From Bacteroidales bacterium (GTDB lineage Bacteria > Bacteroidota > Bacteroidia > Bacteroidales > Muribaculaceae): a stretch of 64,000 nucleotides of DNA. Shown here one piece after another: positions 52,229-61,120 of the stretch. How positions within the stretch are numbered: the first letter of the stretch is position 1; each line of letters starts with the position of its first letter. The notes under the pieces are model-generated. The model did not search any database, had not been told where the DNA came from, and saw nothing but the letters and a program-made list of their open reading frames with translations. The DNA lies in contig CAJTEX010000001.1 of assembly GCA_910575615.1 (NCBI GenBank), forward strand, positions 1 through 64,000, written 5' to 3'. The translations under genes and the position numbers were made by a program.

Positions 52229-55200
52229 TTAGAACTGGAGGTTGAGGCCGATGGTGAATGTGCGCGGACGGGGATATGCGCCGTTGTCGATGCGCGCGCC
52301 ATACTCGCCGGGGAGAATCTCGGGGTCGAGGCCCTTGTATTTGGTCATGGTGAACACATTTTCCACCTGGCCGTAGATGTCGAGGTTGGAGGCTCCGATG
52401 CGCTTGATGAGATTCTTGGGCAGGGAGTAGGAGAGCTTGAGGTATTTCATCTTCATGTAAGAGCCGTTTTCGACATAGTAGGTCGAGAAGCGGGCCTCGT
52501 TGTTGTCGTCGGTCAGCGACAGGGCCGGGATGTCGGAGGAGGTGTTGGTGGGGGTCCAGGCGTTGAGGATGTCGGCGCCGCGGTTGGTGGCGAGGTTGCC
52601 GTAGTTCATCGACAGCAGCTGACGCTTCATGTGGTTCTGGATGTCGAAGCCGAAGTCACCGGCGAAGAACATGTCGAGGGTGAAGGCCTTGTACTTGAAG
52701 GCGAGGTTGAGACCCAGCGACAGGTCGGGGTTGGGGTCGCCGATGATGCAGCGGTCGTTGTCGTCGATGACGCCGTCACCGTTGAGGTCGCGGTAGATGA
52801 GGCGGCCGGGGGCTGCGCCGGCCTGTGTGGCGTGGTTGGCCACCTGGGTGGCGTCCTGGAAGATGCCGTCGCATACATATCCGTAGTAGACACCCATCGG
52901 CTCGCCGGGAATCAGGCGTTGGTCGCCGCCGATGAACTTCTGGCGTGAGTTGAGCGTGACAAGCTCATTCTTGTACTGAGAGATGTTGACCGAGCCGTTC
53001 CAGGAGAAGTCGCCATACTGGGGAGAGTTGTAGGCCACGGTGACCTCCCATCCGTTGTTTTTCATGTCGCCGGTGTTGAGCCATACGGCGGCGTTCTCGC
53101 CTGCCACGTCGAGGGCAGGGGGAATGGTCAGCATGTCTTTGGTCTTCTTGATGTAGTAGTCGGCGCTGACGTTGATGGCTCCGTTGAGCAGCTGGAAGTC
53201 AAGACCGATGTTGTTCTGTGTGGTGGTCTCCCATTTCAACTCGGGGTTGCCGGTTGAGGCCAGTGTGATGCCCGAGGTGGTCGAGGAGTTTGTGCCGTTG
53301 ATGTCATACGCTCCGTTGCCGGTGTTGAAGATGTATGTCGAGTAGGCGGGATAGAGCGAGGGGATGTTGGCGTTACCGTTCTGACCCCATGAGTAGCGGA
53401 TCTTCAGGTCGGTGAGGATTTCGTTGTGGGGGAAGAACTCCTCCTGGGTGGGACGCCAGGCCAGTGAGAAGGCGGGGAACACGCCGGCGCGGTGGTCTTT
53501 GGCGAAACGCGAGTTGGCGTCGCGGCGGATGGTGAACGAGGCCAGGTAGCGGTCGGCGTAGTTGTAGTCGACCTTTCCGAAGAGGGAGAAGACGCTCCAC
53601 TGGGTCTTGCCGCCGCCCGAGTTGCGCACGCCGGTGCCGGCTCCTACTTGCATGAAGTCCTTGTCCTCGAAGGCGAAATCCTGGCGCGAGCCGCTGAGGT
53701 CCTTGAAGGTGTAGCCGATGGCCTCGGTGCCGAGCAGCACGTTGAGGTGGTGGACTCCGCCGAATGTCTTGTTGTAGTTGGCGGTGTTGGACCAGGTCCA
53801 GGTGTCACCCTGTCCGTAGACGCTGCTTACGCTGTTGACGTCGCCGGGGTTGACGGTGCGGCCCAGGGTCACGTTGAAATACTGGCTGTGTTCGATACCG
53901 ATGTTTGACTTCAGGGTCAGCCCCTCGACGGGTTTCACCTCAAGGTAGGCGTTGCCGAGGATTCTCCATGAGGAGAGGTCGTTGTCGGCGGCGTTGGCGA
54001 TGAGCTGGCAGGGGTTGGCAAGGTCAGAGGCGATGAGACCCAGCGGGAGGGTCCACTCGCCGTTGATGCCCTTGACGGGGAGGGCGGGGTGCTGGCTCAT
54101 GGCGGTGAAGGGTATGCCTCGGTCGCCGGCGACATCCATGCCTCGGTTGGTCCAGCGGGCGATCATGAGGTTCTCGCCCACGGTGATGTACTTGTTGAAG
54201 TCGTAGCGCGAGTTGATACGGGCTGAGTAACGCTCGTAGAAGGTGTCCTTGATGTTACCGTTCTGGTTGATGTAGTTGAGAGAGAACATCACAGAGCCTT
54301 TCTCGGTGTTGTTGGAGATGGAGGCGGTGAGGTTGTTGGTCCAGGCGGTCTGGTAGACCTCGTCCTGCCAGTCGGTGTTGGTGGTGGGGAAGTTGGGGTT
54401 GCCGTCGACAAAGGGCTGCAGCACCGGCACGTCGCCGTTGCCGTAAAGCACATGCGAGGGCTTGATGTTGGAGTTGGCCGACGCGGCCCAGTAGGCCACG
54501 CCCCACTGGTTGGCGTCGAGCATCTTGTAACGTTTGGCGATGGTCTGGGCCGACGCGGCGTAGTTGACGTTGATGGTCAGGCGGTCGCCCTTGCCCTGCT
54601 TGGTGGTGATGATGACCACACCGTTGGCAGCGCGGCTACCGTAGATCGAGGCCGAGGCGGCATCCTTGAGCACCTGCATGGTCTCGATGTCAGAGGGGTT
54701 GATGCAGTTGATGTTGTCGGTGGGGACTCCGTCTATGACGTAGAGGGGGTCGTTGGAGGAGTTGGCGGTCGACATGCCTCGCACACGGATGGAGCCTGTG
54801 CCGCCGGGGGCAGCGTCGGGCACCACATTCACGCCGGGGAGCTTGCCGGCCATCGAGTTCATGATGTTTCCGGAGTTCTCGCTCAGGGGCTCCTTCATGT
54901 TCATCACGGCCACGGCGCCGGTGAGGTCGGCCTTGCGCTGGGTGGTGTAGCCGACAACGACGATTTCGTCGAGCGATGTCGAGTTTTCCTTGAGTGTGAT
55001 GGTCATCGAGGGCTGGGCCTTGAGGGTCTGCGGCTCATATCCGATGTATGAGACCTGCAGGTCGGATCCCTGGGGCACTTTGATTGTGAAATTTCCGTCG
55101 ATGTCGGTCGATGTGCCGGCGTTTGTTGCTACCGCGCGGACAGAGGCTCCGATCAGCGGCTCATTGTCCGACCCCGAAAGCACAGTACCGCTGACGGTAA

Positions 55201-55267
55201 TCTCTTGTGCTTGCGCGCCAATCACAGCGAGGAGCATGAAGAGCGCATACAGGATTGTTTTTTTCAT
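52229..55267 (-). CDS. SusC/RagA-family TonB-linked outer membrane transporter
   Basis: 1,012 residues with signal peptide MKKTILYALFMLLAVIGAQA. It carries a carboxypeptidase-regulatory domain (about 24-95, VSGTVLSGSDNEPLIGASV), a TonB box (SLDEIVVVGYTTQRK) and a plug (about 110-230) with RVRGMSTANSSNDPLYVIDGV and DAASASIYGSRAANGVVIITT. The 22-strand barrel ends TFTIGLNLQF. It imports oligosaccharides across the outer membrane with its SusD partner. The rest of the locus (two DUF4960 proteins, GH32) points to fructan. It is first gene of the operon; no regulator gene lies within 1.4 kb upstream. Confidence 0.95.
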   Translation of the reverse strand: MKKTILYALFMLLAVIGAQAQEITVSGTVLSGSDNEPLIGASVRAVATNAGTSTDIDGNFTIKVPQGSDLQVSYIGYEPQTLKAQPSMTITLKENSTSLDEIVVVGYTTQRKADLTGAVAVMNMKEPLSENSGNIMNSMAGKLPGVNVVPDAAPGGTGSIRVRGMSTANSSNDPLYVIDGVPTDNINCINPSDIETMQVLKDAASASIYGSRAANGVVIITTKQGKGDRLTINVNYAASAQTIAKRYKMLDANQWGVAYWAASANSNIKPSHVLYGNGDVPVLQPFVDGNPNFPTTNTDWQDEVYQTAWTNNLTASISNNTEKGSVMFSLNYINQNGNIKDTFYERYSARINSRYDFNKYITVGENLMIARWTNRGMDVAGDRGIPFTAMSQHPALPVKGINGEWTLPLGLIASDLANPCQLIANAADNDLSSWRILGNAYLEVKPVEGLTLKSNIGIEHSQYFNVTLGRTVNPGDVNSVSSVYGQGDTWTWSNTANYNKTFGGVHHLNVLLGTEAIGYTFKDLSGSRQDFAFEDKDFMQVGAGTGVRNSGGGKTQWSVFSLFGKVDYNYADRYLASFTIRRDANSRFAKDHRAGVFPAFSLAWRPTQEEFFPHNEILTDLKIRYSWGQNGNANIPSLYPAYSTYIFNTGNGAYDINGTNSSTTSGITLASTGNPELKWETTTQNNIGLDFQLLNGAINVSADYYIKKTKDMLTIPPALDVAGENAAVWLNTGDMKNNGWEVTVAYNSPQYGDFSWNGSVNISQYKNELVTLNSRQKFIGGDQRLIPGEPMGVYYGYVCDGIFQDATQVANHATQAGAAPGRLIYRDLNGDGVIDDNDRCIIGDPNPDLSLGLNLAFKYKAFTLDMFFAGDFGFDIQNHMKRQLLSMNYGNLATNRGADILNAWTPTNTSSDIPALSLTDDNNEARFSTYYVENGSYMKMKYLKLSYSLPKNLIKRIGASNLDIYGQVENVFTMTKYKGLDPEILPGEYGARIDNGAYPRPRTFTIGLNLQF

Positions 55268-56151
55268 GTTAAGTTAGATTGGGTTGATTGAATTTTCTGC
55301 CACAAAGGTAATATAAAGGAGATTGCGGGGTGTATTACAAAAATTGCAGCGGCTGTCAAAAAATGTGCAAAGCCGAAAAAATCTGCTAAAATACGGGCAT
55401 GAAAACGAAGCGAGCAACGGTGTTAATGTCGGTCGGTCGCGCAATGTATTGATAAGCAGCGAGATGGACGGTGATAGAGGTGGTCGGGTCGAAAAAACGA
55501 AACGTGCAAAAAGTTGAATTTGGTTGAATTGGGGTTGAATTTTGGGGGTCGTCCGTTTAATCGGTGTTTAACGGAGCTTTAATCGGGCTTTAATCGGCTT
55601 TAATATTGAGTGGCTGCATGGCTGGTTTTCGCCGGCTGTGTGGCCGCTTTCGTTGTGCGCCGGTAGAATGAGCCAGGACGGGGCAGAGAGCGCGAAATTC
55701 AAGCGTTTACGGCGTTTGTGGGACATTGTGCCGGTTGGTCGGCAGGGTAGGGGAGCGACGAGAGCAGCGCGCCCATGCGCACGAGTGATCCGGCGGACGG
55801 CGCAGGCATTAAATGCCCTGTTAAATGGCTCCGGCAGTGCCATGCTCAGGGAGGGTCAAAACGGGGGGAGGGGAGTGGTGCAAATCGTGCCCGTTTCGTC
55901 TAAAAAATGGGGTTGGATGGTCAGTTGGATAGTCATTTGGGTGGTCATTGGCGCATAGGTATAGACCCCCATACGGACAAAATGACCGCCGAAAACGGCG
56001 ATTTTGAAGCGATAAACACCCCTTTAATACCAAAATAGACCCCGTTAAAAACGCTGTTGAAATATGTTTAAGTTACTGATAATGTGCGTTAAATGCGTTT
56101 AATGGCTCAAAAAACACGCTGAAAAACAGGAATCTCCCCTATTTAGACCCC
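55268..56151. other. 884-base gene-poor region holding the susC promoter and probably the left end of a Mu-like prophage
   Basis: A TACCTTTG -7-like box (55303-55310, minus strand) lies 36 bases before susC with no good -33 element, as expected for an activator-dependent promoter. Beyond it lie short direct repeats: GTTGAATT three times (55513-55541), GCTTTAATCGG-type units three times (55576-55604), and GGT(C)A(T/G)TTGG-like units near 55910-55945. Frames here are short and composition-driven. The repeats could be transposase-binding sites of the phage end, but the exact junction is not visible. Confidence 0.5.
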
Positions 56152-56700
56152 TTATAGGGGGTGTAGGGAGGTCGAGCCAGATAGACGCGCAAGTTCGCCA
56201 TGAATGCAATCAATGTATTTTTGTTGCTCATCAGAATACAGACGGTCAACAATGATGTCAGCAAGTTCGTGGGCTTGCGTTACACGTCGCTGCCTTGCGT
56301 TTGAGGTTTTAAGAGTTTTAATTTCAGTTTCCAGTTTATTGCAGGAGCGTAGAAAAAATGCTGTGGCCGCCTCATCTCTGAACTTTGTTGAGGTGGCAAT
56401 TTGCGGCTGATTGAGAATTTGTCGAATGGTTGGGGAAATGGGTCTATCATATTTATCGGAATATGCCCGTAACGCCATATCTGCACTTTTGCTTTTGCCC
56501 GCATTAGCCGGGAGCGTCGAGGCAAGTTGACTGAGTAAATCAAGGCGCTGGGTAAAGATGTCAAGATTTACAGTAGTGTCAATGATATGAAAAGACTCCA
56601 GCATTTGAAACATCATGCCGGCGGCTCTTTTGTTTGCGGGGTTTGGCGTAAACTTCCACACGAGAGCAACAGCAACTAATATAACAATAACCGTAAGCAT
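56152..56700 (-). CDS. Membrane-anchored protein of unknown function in the prophage
   Basis: 182 residues: one N-terminal helix (MLTVIVILVAVALVWKF) and a long helical soluble domain with conserved-looking segments (MLESFHIIDTTVNLDIFTQRLDLLSQLAST, DEAATAFFLRSCNKLETEIKTLKTSNARQRRV, LYSDEQQKYIDCIHGELARLSG). It lies leftmost in the phage, transcribed like the repressor with a 48-base gap, so it may be expressed in the lysogen as a superinfection or conversion gene. I do not recognise the family. A TACTTTTG -7 box at 56739-56746 may serve it. Confidence 0.7.
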   Translation of the reverse strand: MLTVIVILVAVALVWKFTPNPANKRAAGMMFQMLESFHIIDTTVNLDIFTQRLDLLSQLASTLPANAGKSKSADMALRAYSDKYDRPISPTIRQILNQPQIATSTKFRDEAATAFFLRSCNKLETEIKTLKTSNARQRRVTQAHELADIIVDRLYSDEQQKYIDCIHGELARLSGSTSLHPL

Positions 56701-56748
56701 ATCAATTTAGCGGGCAAGAACTTATTTTATATTTTTTACAAAAGTACA

Positions 56749-57156
56749 TCAGGGAGCAACTTCGACCGGAGCCTGGGCATGGTGGTGCGTAATCTCGTTT
56801 TTTCCGGCCTGTGCGTTTTTAAGTTTTTCCCTGAGTTCTCCCAGTTCTTCGGCTTGTTGGCGGATTATCTGATCCTTTTCCTTAATCATGTCGAGGAGGT
56901 ATGTTGGTGCCGATGGTGGTTGCTTTTCTGGGTGCTCCGGGTCAGGGAGCAACATCTCCCCTACTCCACGCAATAACCAAAGTGGGGAAATGTCGGGGTA
57001 TATTGTTAGGATATTTTCTAATTTGTCTGTACCTATGGCACCGCCTTTTTTCAGGGATTTGCCAAAAGAGGCATTAGCCATTCCGATGCTTCGCTCAAAG
57101 GCAGCCACCGTTATGCCCTTATAATCCATGTACTGTTTAAGTCGCTCTAATATCAT
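56749..57156 (-). CDS. Phage repressor, helix-turn-helix with coiled-coil tail
   Basis: 135 residues. The N-terminal 65 residues are a compact HTH domain (LERLKQYMDYKGITVAAFERSIGMANASFGKSLKKGGAIGTDKLENILTIYPDISPLWLLRGVGEML in pieces), the pattern of Bacteroidales phage cI-like regulators. A linker rich in Pro (PDPEHPEKQPPSAP) and a heptad coiled coil (DMIKEKDQIIRQQAEELGELREKLKNA) suggest dimerisation. There is no S24 peptidase domain, so induction would not be by RecA-stimulated self-cleavage. It is divergent from the early operon across an operator-containing region and is the obvious master repressor. Confidence 0.85.
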   Translation of the reverse strand: MILERLKQYMDYKGITVAAFERSIGMANASFGKSLKKGGAIGTDKLENILTIYPDISPLWLLRGVGEMLLPDPEHPEKQPPSAPTYLLDMIKEKDQIIRQQAEELGELREKLKNAQAGKNEITHHHAQAPVEVAP

Positions 57157-57184
57157 TCTGTCTCAGACTGTTTTAATAATCCAT

Positions 57185-57198
57185 TAGAAAAAATCCTA
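57185..57198. promoter_or_regulatory. Candidate repressor operator O2
   Basis: TAGAAAAAATCCTA matches the O1 palindrome at 11 of 14 positions. Its centre is 30 bases from that of O1, about three helical turns, and 35 bases from the repressor start codon. Confidence 0.5.
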
Positions 57199-57207
57199 CC
57201 AAAAATT

Positions 57208-57237
57208 TTTGTATTAGGAAATTTCCTATTATCTTTG
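57208..57237 (+). promoter_or_regulatory. Early promoter of the prophage
   Basis: TTTG (57208-57211), 18 bases, TATCTTTG (57230-57237). The leader to the first early gene is about 95 bases. Confidence 0.7.
57215..57228. promoter_or_regulatory. Candidate repressor operator O1
   Basis: A perfect 14-base palindrome, TAGGAAATTTCCTA, lies entirely between the -33 and -7 boxes of the early promoter, where a bound repressor would block RNA polymerase. Confidence 0.65.
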
Positions 57238-57338
57238 CAGCGTGTTACCGAGGTTACAGCCGCCAAAGATACAAAAAAATGCCGAGGTGGACAAAGGGAA
57301 CACGGAATTAAAACAGTTTGAACCCAATGTAAAAGGAT

Positions 57339-57725
57339 ATGAGAACAACAGAGAGTTACATCAAAGTGAGCAACGAGGCGCGGGCAAAGCTGGCGCGCCT
57401 GTTCAATGTCGAGGAAAAAACGGTATATCTGGCACTGACCTACCGCCGGGACTCCGACAAGGCCCGCAAGATCCGTTATGCCGCAGTGCGCAACTATGGC
57501 GGCGTGGCCATGTGCCACTGCCCGGAGTGTGAGACGCTGCACGAAATCAGGGAGGGCGAACGCCAGCTCATGGTGCAGAACTTCGACAACGGCATCAAGC
57601 TGGAGATCGACAAGCAGACCGGCGCAGCCGTGATGTATGACCGCCGGGGCGCGGTTGTATGCCGTCGCCATATAGAAAAATTCCCCGAACTGTCAGAACT
57701 GCAACTGTACGCTGAAAGCCTGTAA
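57339..57725 (+). CDS. First early phage protein, putative HTH/zinc-binding regulator
   Basis: 128 residues. The N-terminal half (SYIKVSNEARAKLARLFNVEEKTVYLALTYR) looks like a DNA-binding helix-turn-helix. The middle carries two near-adjacent Cys (MCHCPECETLHE), possibly with the later Cys/His (VVCRRHIEKF) as a metal site. It takes the position of the Ner-type regulator in Mu-like phages, directly after the early promoter and two bases before the transposase gene. A regulatory role is inferred from position. The start codon directly abuts the recurring GTAAAAGGA motif. Confidence 0.75.
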   Translation: MRTTESYIKVSNEARAKLARLFNVEEKTVYLALTYRRDSDKARKIRYAAVRNYGGVAMCHCPECETLHEIREGERQLMVQNFDNGIKLEIDKQTGAAVMYDRRGAVVCRRHIEKFPELSELQLYAESL

Positions 57726-57727
57726 CT

Positions 57728-59776
57728 ATGGAGACAGTAAACGGAACAATCTGCATAAGCCACGCCGAACTGACCGGGCGCATAATCACGACCGCCAATC
57801 TTAATAATCTGGTGCGCCGTGGTCGAGTGCAGCAGGTGCAAAAAGGCGGCAACGGGCGGACTGCGCTGTATGCCGTTGAGAGCTTGCCGCTGAAATGGCG
57901 GACGGAGGTTTACAAGCGTTACCCGGACTTGCAGGAACAGGCAGAGAGCCGGGAGTTCATAGACACAGTGGAGCCGGACGGCGCAGCCTTAGACTTTTAC
58001 CAGGGCTATACGCTGAGCGACGGGCGGCACTTGCCTGAGGACAAAGTGCTGGAGTATGCGAGCAACGCGGCGATCATGAACGCTTTCCGGCGGTGCTGGG
58101 ACGCTCATGTGAGCAAGCGGCAGCGCACCGGCAAAAAGGCGGTAGCCGGCAAAGAGTTCTGGGCGAGAGCGGCGGCAGCCCTGCCGCGTCTGTCTGACCG
58201 CTTCCCTCATTCACTGCCCGGCAGTCCCCGGCGGTTGTCGATGAAATGCGCGGAATATGTGCGCGACGGTTATGTGTGCTTTATTTCCGGCAAATTCCTG
58301 AACGGCAACGCCGGCAAGGTGCTGACCGAGGAGCAGGTGGGTTATCTCGCCACCCTGATAAACGACCCCAACAACGTGCAGGATACCAAAGCAGCAGCTG
58401 CCTACAACGCAAAAGCGCGGTTATTTGGTTGGAAAGAGATAACGGCGGCAGCCGTGGGGGTATGGCGCGAAAAGCTGCAATTAGAGGCAGCCGCCGGGCG
58501 GTTAGGCGTTACCAACTTCCGAAACCGCAAGACCATGCAGGTGAAGCGCAGCCGCCCGACCGCCCCGTTCCTGATGTGTTCGCTTGACGGCTGGACCGTC
58601 GAGCTGCTGTACCAGAAAACCAAAACCGACAGCAAAGGGCACAACATAACGACCTACACCAACCGCCTTACAATCGTGGTGGTGCTTGACCCGTGCGTTG
58701 ACTATCCAATGGGCTACGCCGTCGGCGATCACGAATGCCCGGAACTGATAAAAGCGGCATTAAGGAACGCTGCGATCCACAGCCGGGAACTGACTGGCGA
58801 AATGCTCAGATACAACCAGGTGCAGAGCGACCGCTACGCGATAAAGACCATGACCGACCTGTACGCAGTGTTAGGCGACAAGGTGATCCCGGCACAGGCT
58901 CACAACGCCAAGGCGAAGCCCGTAGAGCCATATTTCAAGCACTTAAACATGACCTACTGCCAGCTGTGCCCGAACTGGGCCGGCTACGGCGTAACGACCG
59001 ACCCGATGCGGCAGCCGAACAGCGAGGCGCTGAACAAGAGGCGCCACAGCTTCCCCGATGAAGCCGGACTCCGGGCGCAGATAGATGAAATGATGCGGCT
59101 GGAGCGTGCGCAGAAAATCGGCAAGATCATGGAGAAGCTGGCGAAGCTGAAACCGGAACACCGTCTGCCGATGAGCCGCGAAATGTACCTGCTGAACTTC
59201 GGCGCAGAAACCGGCTTTAAGAACGTGCTCGAGGGCTGCGGCCTACGCCCCACCATTTTAGGCGTGAAGCGTGATTATGACTGCTTCGACCTGACATTCA
59301 GGGACCACGCCTCAGAGCGCTGGACGGTCAAGTATGACCCCGAGGACCTGACGCAAGTTCTGGCAGTGAACGAAGCAGGCACACGCCGCTATATGCTTGA
59401 GGAAAAGTATGTGCAGCCAATGGCATTAGCCGACCGGAAGCCCGGCGACGCAGAGCAGCTCCAGAGGGTGCGCGACTTCAATAAAGCACTGGAAGCCGAG
59501 ACCGCGCGACGCATGGGCGACCACTTCGAGGGAGCCCGGCGCGTGATAGAGCGGGCCGCAGAGCTGCCGATACACGGCACCCCGGCGCTGGGCGCGTGCA
59601 TGGAAGACCGGCTCATGCTGACGGACAGCCGCGGGCAGCACAAAGACAACCGCAGCCGCAAAAGACTTGCCGCCGCCGACATCGAAGCCTTAGAGGTGGA
59701 AACCGTGGAAATACCGGTAACACGCCAGGGCGACGCGGTGGAAAGTGTGAAAGTAAACGATTATTCAATTTTTTAA
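57728..59776 (+). CDS. MuA-type DDE transposase
   Basis: 682 residues. It cuts the phage ends and joins them to target DNA. N-terminal winged-helix DNA-binding modules lie at about 8-60 (ISHAELTGRIITTANLNNLVRRGRVQQV) and about 100-260. An RNase H-fold catalytic core follows with DDE residues at Asp287 (MCSLDGWTVELL), Asp368 (NQVQSDRYAIK) and Glu400 (KAKPVEPYFKHL), spaced normally. A barrel-like domain (about 500-560, YDCFDLTFRDHASERWTVKYD) and a C-terminal MuB-contact-type segment rich in Arg/Lys (GQHKDNRSRKRLAAADIEALE) complete it. It is full length and probably functional, so this element may still be mobile. Confidence 0.92.
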   Translation: METVNGTICISHAELTGRIITTANLNNLVRRGRVQQVQKGGNGRTALYAVESLPLKWRTEVYKRYPDLQEQAESREFIDTVEPDGAALDFYQGYTLSDGRHLPEDKVLEYASNAAIMNAFRRCWDAHVSKRQRTGKKAVAGKEFWARAAAALPRLSDRFPHSLPGSPRRLSMKCAEYVRDGYVCFISGKFLNGNAGKVLTEEQVGYLATLINDPNNVQDTKAAAAYNAKARLFGWKEITAAAVGVWREKLQLEAAAGRLGVTNFRNRKTMQVKRSRPTAPFLMCSLDGWTVELLYQKTKTDSKGHNITTYTNRLTIVVVLDPCVDYPMGYAVGDHECPELIKAALRNAAIHSRELTGEMLRYNQVQSDRYAIKTMTDLYAVLGDKVIPAQAHNAKAKPVEPYFKHLNMTYCQLCPNWAGYGVTTDPMRQPNSEALNKRRHSFPDEAGLRAQIDEMMRLERAQKIGKIMEKLAKLKPEHRLPMSREMYLLNFGAETGFKNVLEGCGLRPTILGVKRDYDCFDLTFRDHASERWTVKYDPEDLTQVLAVNEAGTRRYMLEEKYVQPMALADRKPGDAEQLQRVRDFNKALEAETARRMGDHFEGARRVIERAAELPIHGTPALGACMEDRLMLTDSRGQHKDNRSRKRLAAADIEALEVETVEIPVTRQGDAVESVKVNDYSIF

Positions 59777-59779
59777 GAC

Positions 59780-59790
59780 GTAAAAGGACA
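59780..59790 (+). repeat. Recurring GTAAAAGGACA motif before the MuB gene
   Basis: One of four copies in the early operon: 57329-57339 (GTAAAAGGATA, before the first early gene), 59780-59790, 62603-62613 and 63458-63468. The last two are embedded in a longer shared block starting CGCTGAGCC. Confidence 0.7.
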
Positions 59791-60644
59791 TGACAACAGA
59801 ACAGAAACAACAGATCGCCGAACAGCTCCGCGCCTACTGCGGACAAAAGGGCAGCCAGAACAAAGCCGCCAACAGCCTTAACGGGGTGAGCAGCGCGACA
59901 GTCAGCAAAATACTTTCGGGACAGTGGGACACAATAGCCGACGACATGTGGCGGAGCATAGCCGCCCAGACAGGGACAACCGAAGCCAACGGGTGGCAGG
60001 TGGTGAAGACCCGCGCCTACGATATAATGACATTCACGCTTGCCAGCGTGCAGGCCGACTCTCTGACTGCCGCAGTTATCGGCGGAGCCGGGAGCGGCAA
60101 GACCGAAGCCATAAAGAACTACACCGCAGCCGGACGCAATGTCTATCACATGGTCTGCTCCGAGTATTGGAACCGGCGCACATTCATGGCGAAACTGTTG
60201 CAGAACATGGGCGCGACGGTAGCGGGCACCACGGTAAGCGATATGATGGACAATATCGTGGACACATTGAAGCGCAAGGACTCGCCGCTGATAGTTCTGG
60301 ACGAAGCCGACAAACTGAGCGACCAGGTGCTTTACTTTTTCATAAGCCTGTATAATCAGCTCGAGGACCAGTGCGGCATAATCCTGACCGCGACCAGCAA
60401 CCTTAAAGCCCGGATAGAAAAAGGGCTGCGGCTGAACCGCAAGGGCTACGCGGAAATATACAGCCGCATAGGCCGCAAATTCGTGGAGCTGCCCCTGCCC
60501 GATAGTGAGGACATAGCCGCCGTGTGCGTGGCTAACGGCGTGCGCGATACCAAGGCAATAAACAAGATCGTGGACGAGGCAGACGGCGACCTGAGGCGCG
60601 TAAAACGCAGCGTGTGGGCCATGCTGAAAGGAGGTGCGAAATGA
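59790..60644 (+). CDS. MuB-type AAA ATPase, target-selection protein
   Basis: 284 residues. An N-terminal HTH (about 20-55, NKAANSLNGVSSATVSKILSGQW) precedes an AAA domain with Walker A GGAGSGKTE (98-106) and Walker B LIVLDEAD (Asp171-Glu172), then SNLKARIEKGL and arginine-rich end. Proteins of this kind polymerise on target DNA, capture the transposase complex and give target immunity. It starts 13 bases after the transposase stop codon; its ATG directly follows the GTAAAAGGACA motif. Its stop overlaps the next start. Confidence 0.9.
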   Translation: MTTEQKQQIAEQLRAYCGQKGSQNKAANSLNGVSSATVSKILSGQWDTIADDMWRSIAAQTGTTEANGWQVVKTRAYDIMTFTLASVQADSLTAAVIGGAGSGKTEAIKNYTAAGRNVYHMVCSEYWNRRTFMAKLLQNMGATVAGTTVSDMMDNIVDTLKRKDSPLIVLDEADKLSDQVLYFFISLYNQLEDQCGIILTATSNLKARIEKGLRLNRKGYAEIYSRIGRKFVELPLPDSEDIAAVCVANGVRDTKAINKIVDEADGDLRRVKRSVWAMLKGGAK

Positions 60645-60832
60645 GCAAGCGCCGCAAAATCATAGGCGCAAAAGTGCGGTTGCTGGTCAATGTCGAAAAC
60701 CGGGGCGGCGTCAAGTTTGAGGCCGGCGAGATTTTGGAAATCTGGCAAGCCTACCGCGGCTACGGCCTGAAATCCCAGGACGGCCGGCATATTACCCGAA
60801 TAGAAAAGAGTGATTTTGAATTTATAGATTAA
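60641..60832 (+). CDS. Small phage protein, SH3-like barrel candidate
   Basis: 63 residues from MSKRRKIIGAKVRLLVNVENRGG; the ATG overlaps the MuB stop (ATGA), which decides the start. It is basic at the N-terminus, then strand-rich (FEAGEILEIWQAYRGYGLKS, ITRIEKSDFEFID), consistent with a small SH3-like or KOW-like barrel. Function is unknown. Confidence 0.7.
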   Translation: MSKRRKIIGAKVRLLVNVENRGGVKFEAGEILEIWQAYRGYGLKSQDGRHITRIEKSDFEFID

Positions 60833-61114
60833 ATGAAACCTTACCCCGTAAATTTCAAGTTCCGCGCTGAGTTTGACCTCATGCCGTCCTGGCTGCCTCA
60901 GGTGCTTCAGGATTGGCTCGAGGAGGGCTGGACGTGCGACATAACAGTGAAGCGAGTAAAAGGCTGCTACGGGCCTAAAACGGTGCGTGTGATGATAGAA
61001 GCGAGCACCACCGAGGACCTGGCGGCGAAGCGCAAGGCATTAAACGCGATGATCGAGGCCAAGGGCTACGGCCCGGAGGCACTGCGAGAACGGCCGCGAC
61101 TATCGAAAAAATAA
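60833..61114 (+). CDS. Phage protein of unknown function
   Basis: 93 residues starting directly after the preceding stop codon (TAA ATG). Features are an aromatic-rich N-terminus (YPVNFKFRAEFDLMPSWLPQVLQDWLEEGW), central strands (TVRVMIEASTTEDLAAKRKALNAMIEAKGYG) and a basic end (RERPRLSKK). I do not recognise a family; its tight coupling supports its being real. Confidence 0.7.
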   Translation: MKPYPVNFKFRAEFDLMPSWLPQVLQDWLEEGWTCDITVKRVKGCYGPKTVRVMIEASTTEDLAAKRKALNAMIEAKGYGPEALRERPRLSKK

Positions 61115-61120
61115 CGAGCA

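Noticed and set aside
55568-55958. Short frames in the prophage left-end region (about 90-106 codons on both strands)
   Set aside because: Mutually overlapping on opposite strands, Arg-rich or low complexity, no start context; more likely noncoding repeats.
57242-57532. Frame of 96 codons overlapping the first early phage gene
   Set aside because: It is out of frame with the well-formed HTH protein starting at 57339 and its second half is Gly/Arg/Gln-rich shadow sequence.
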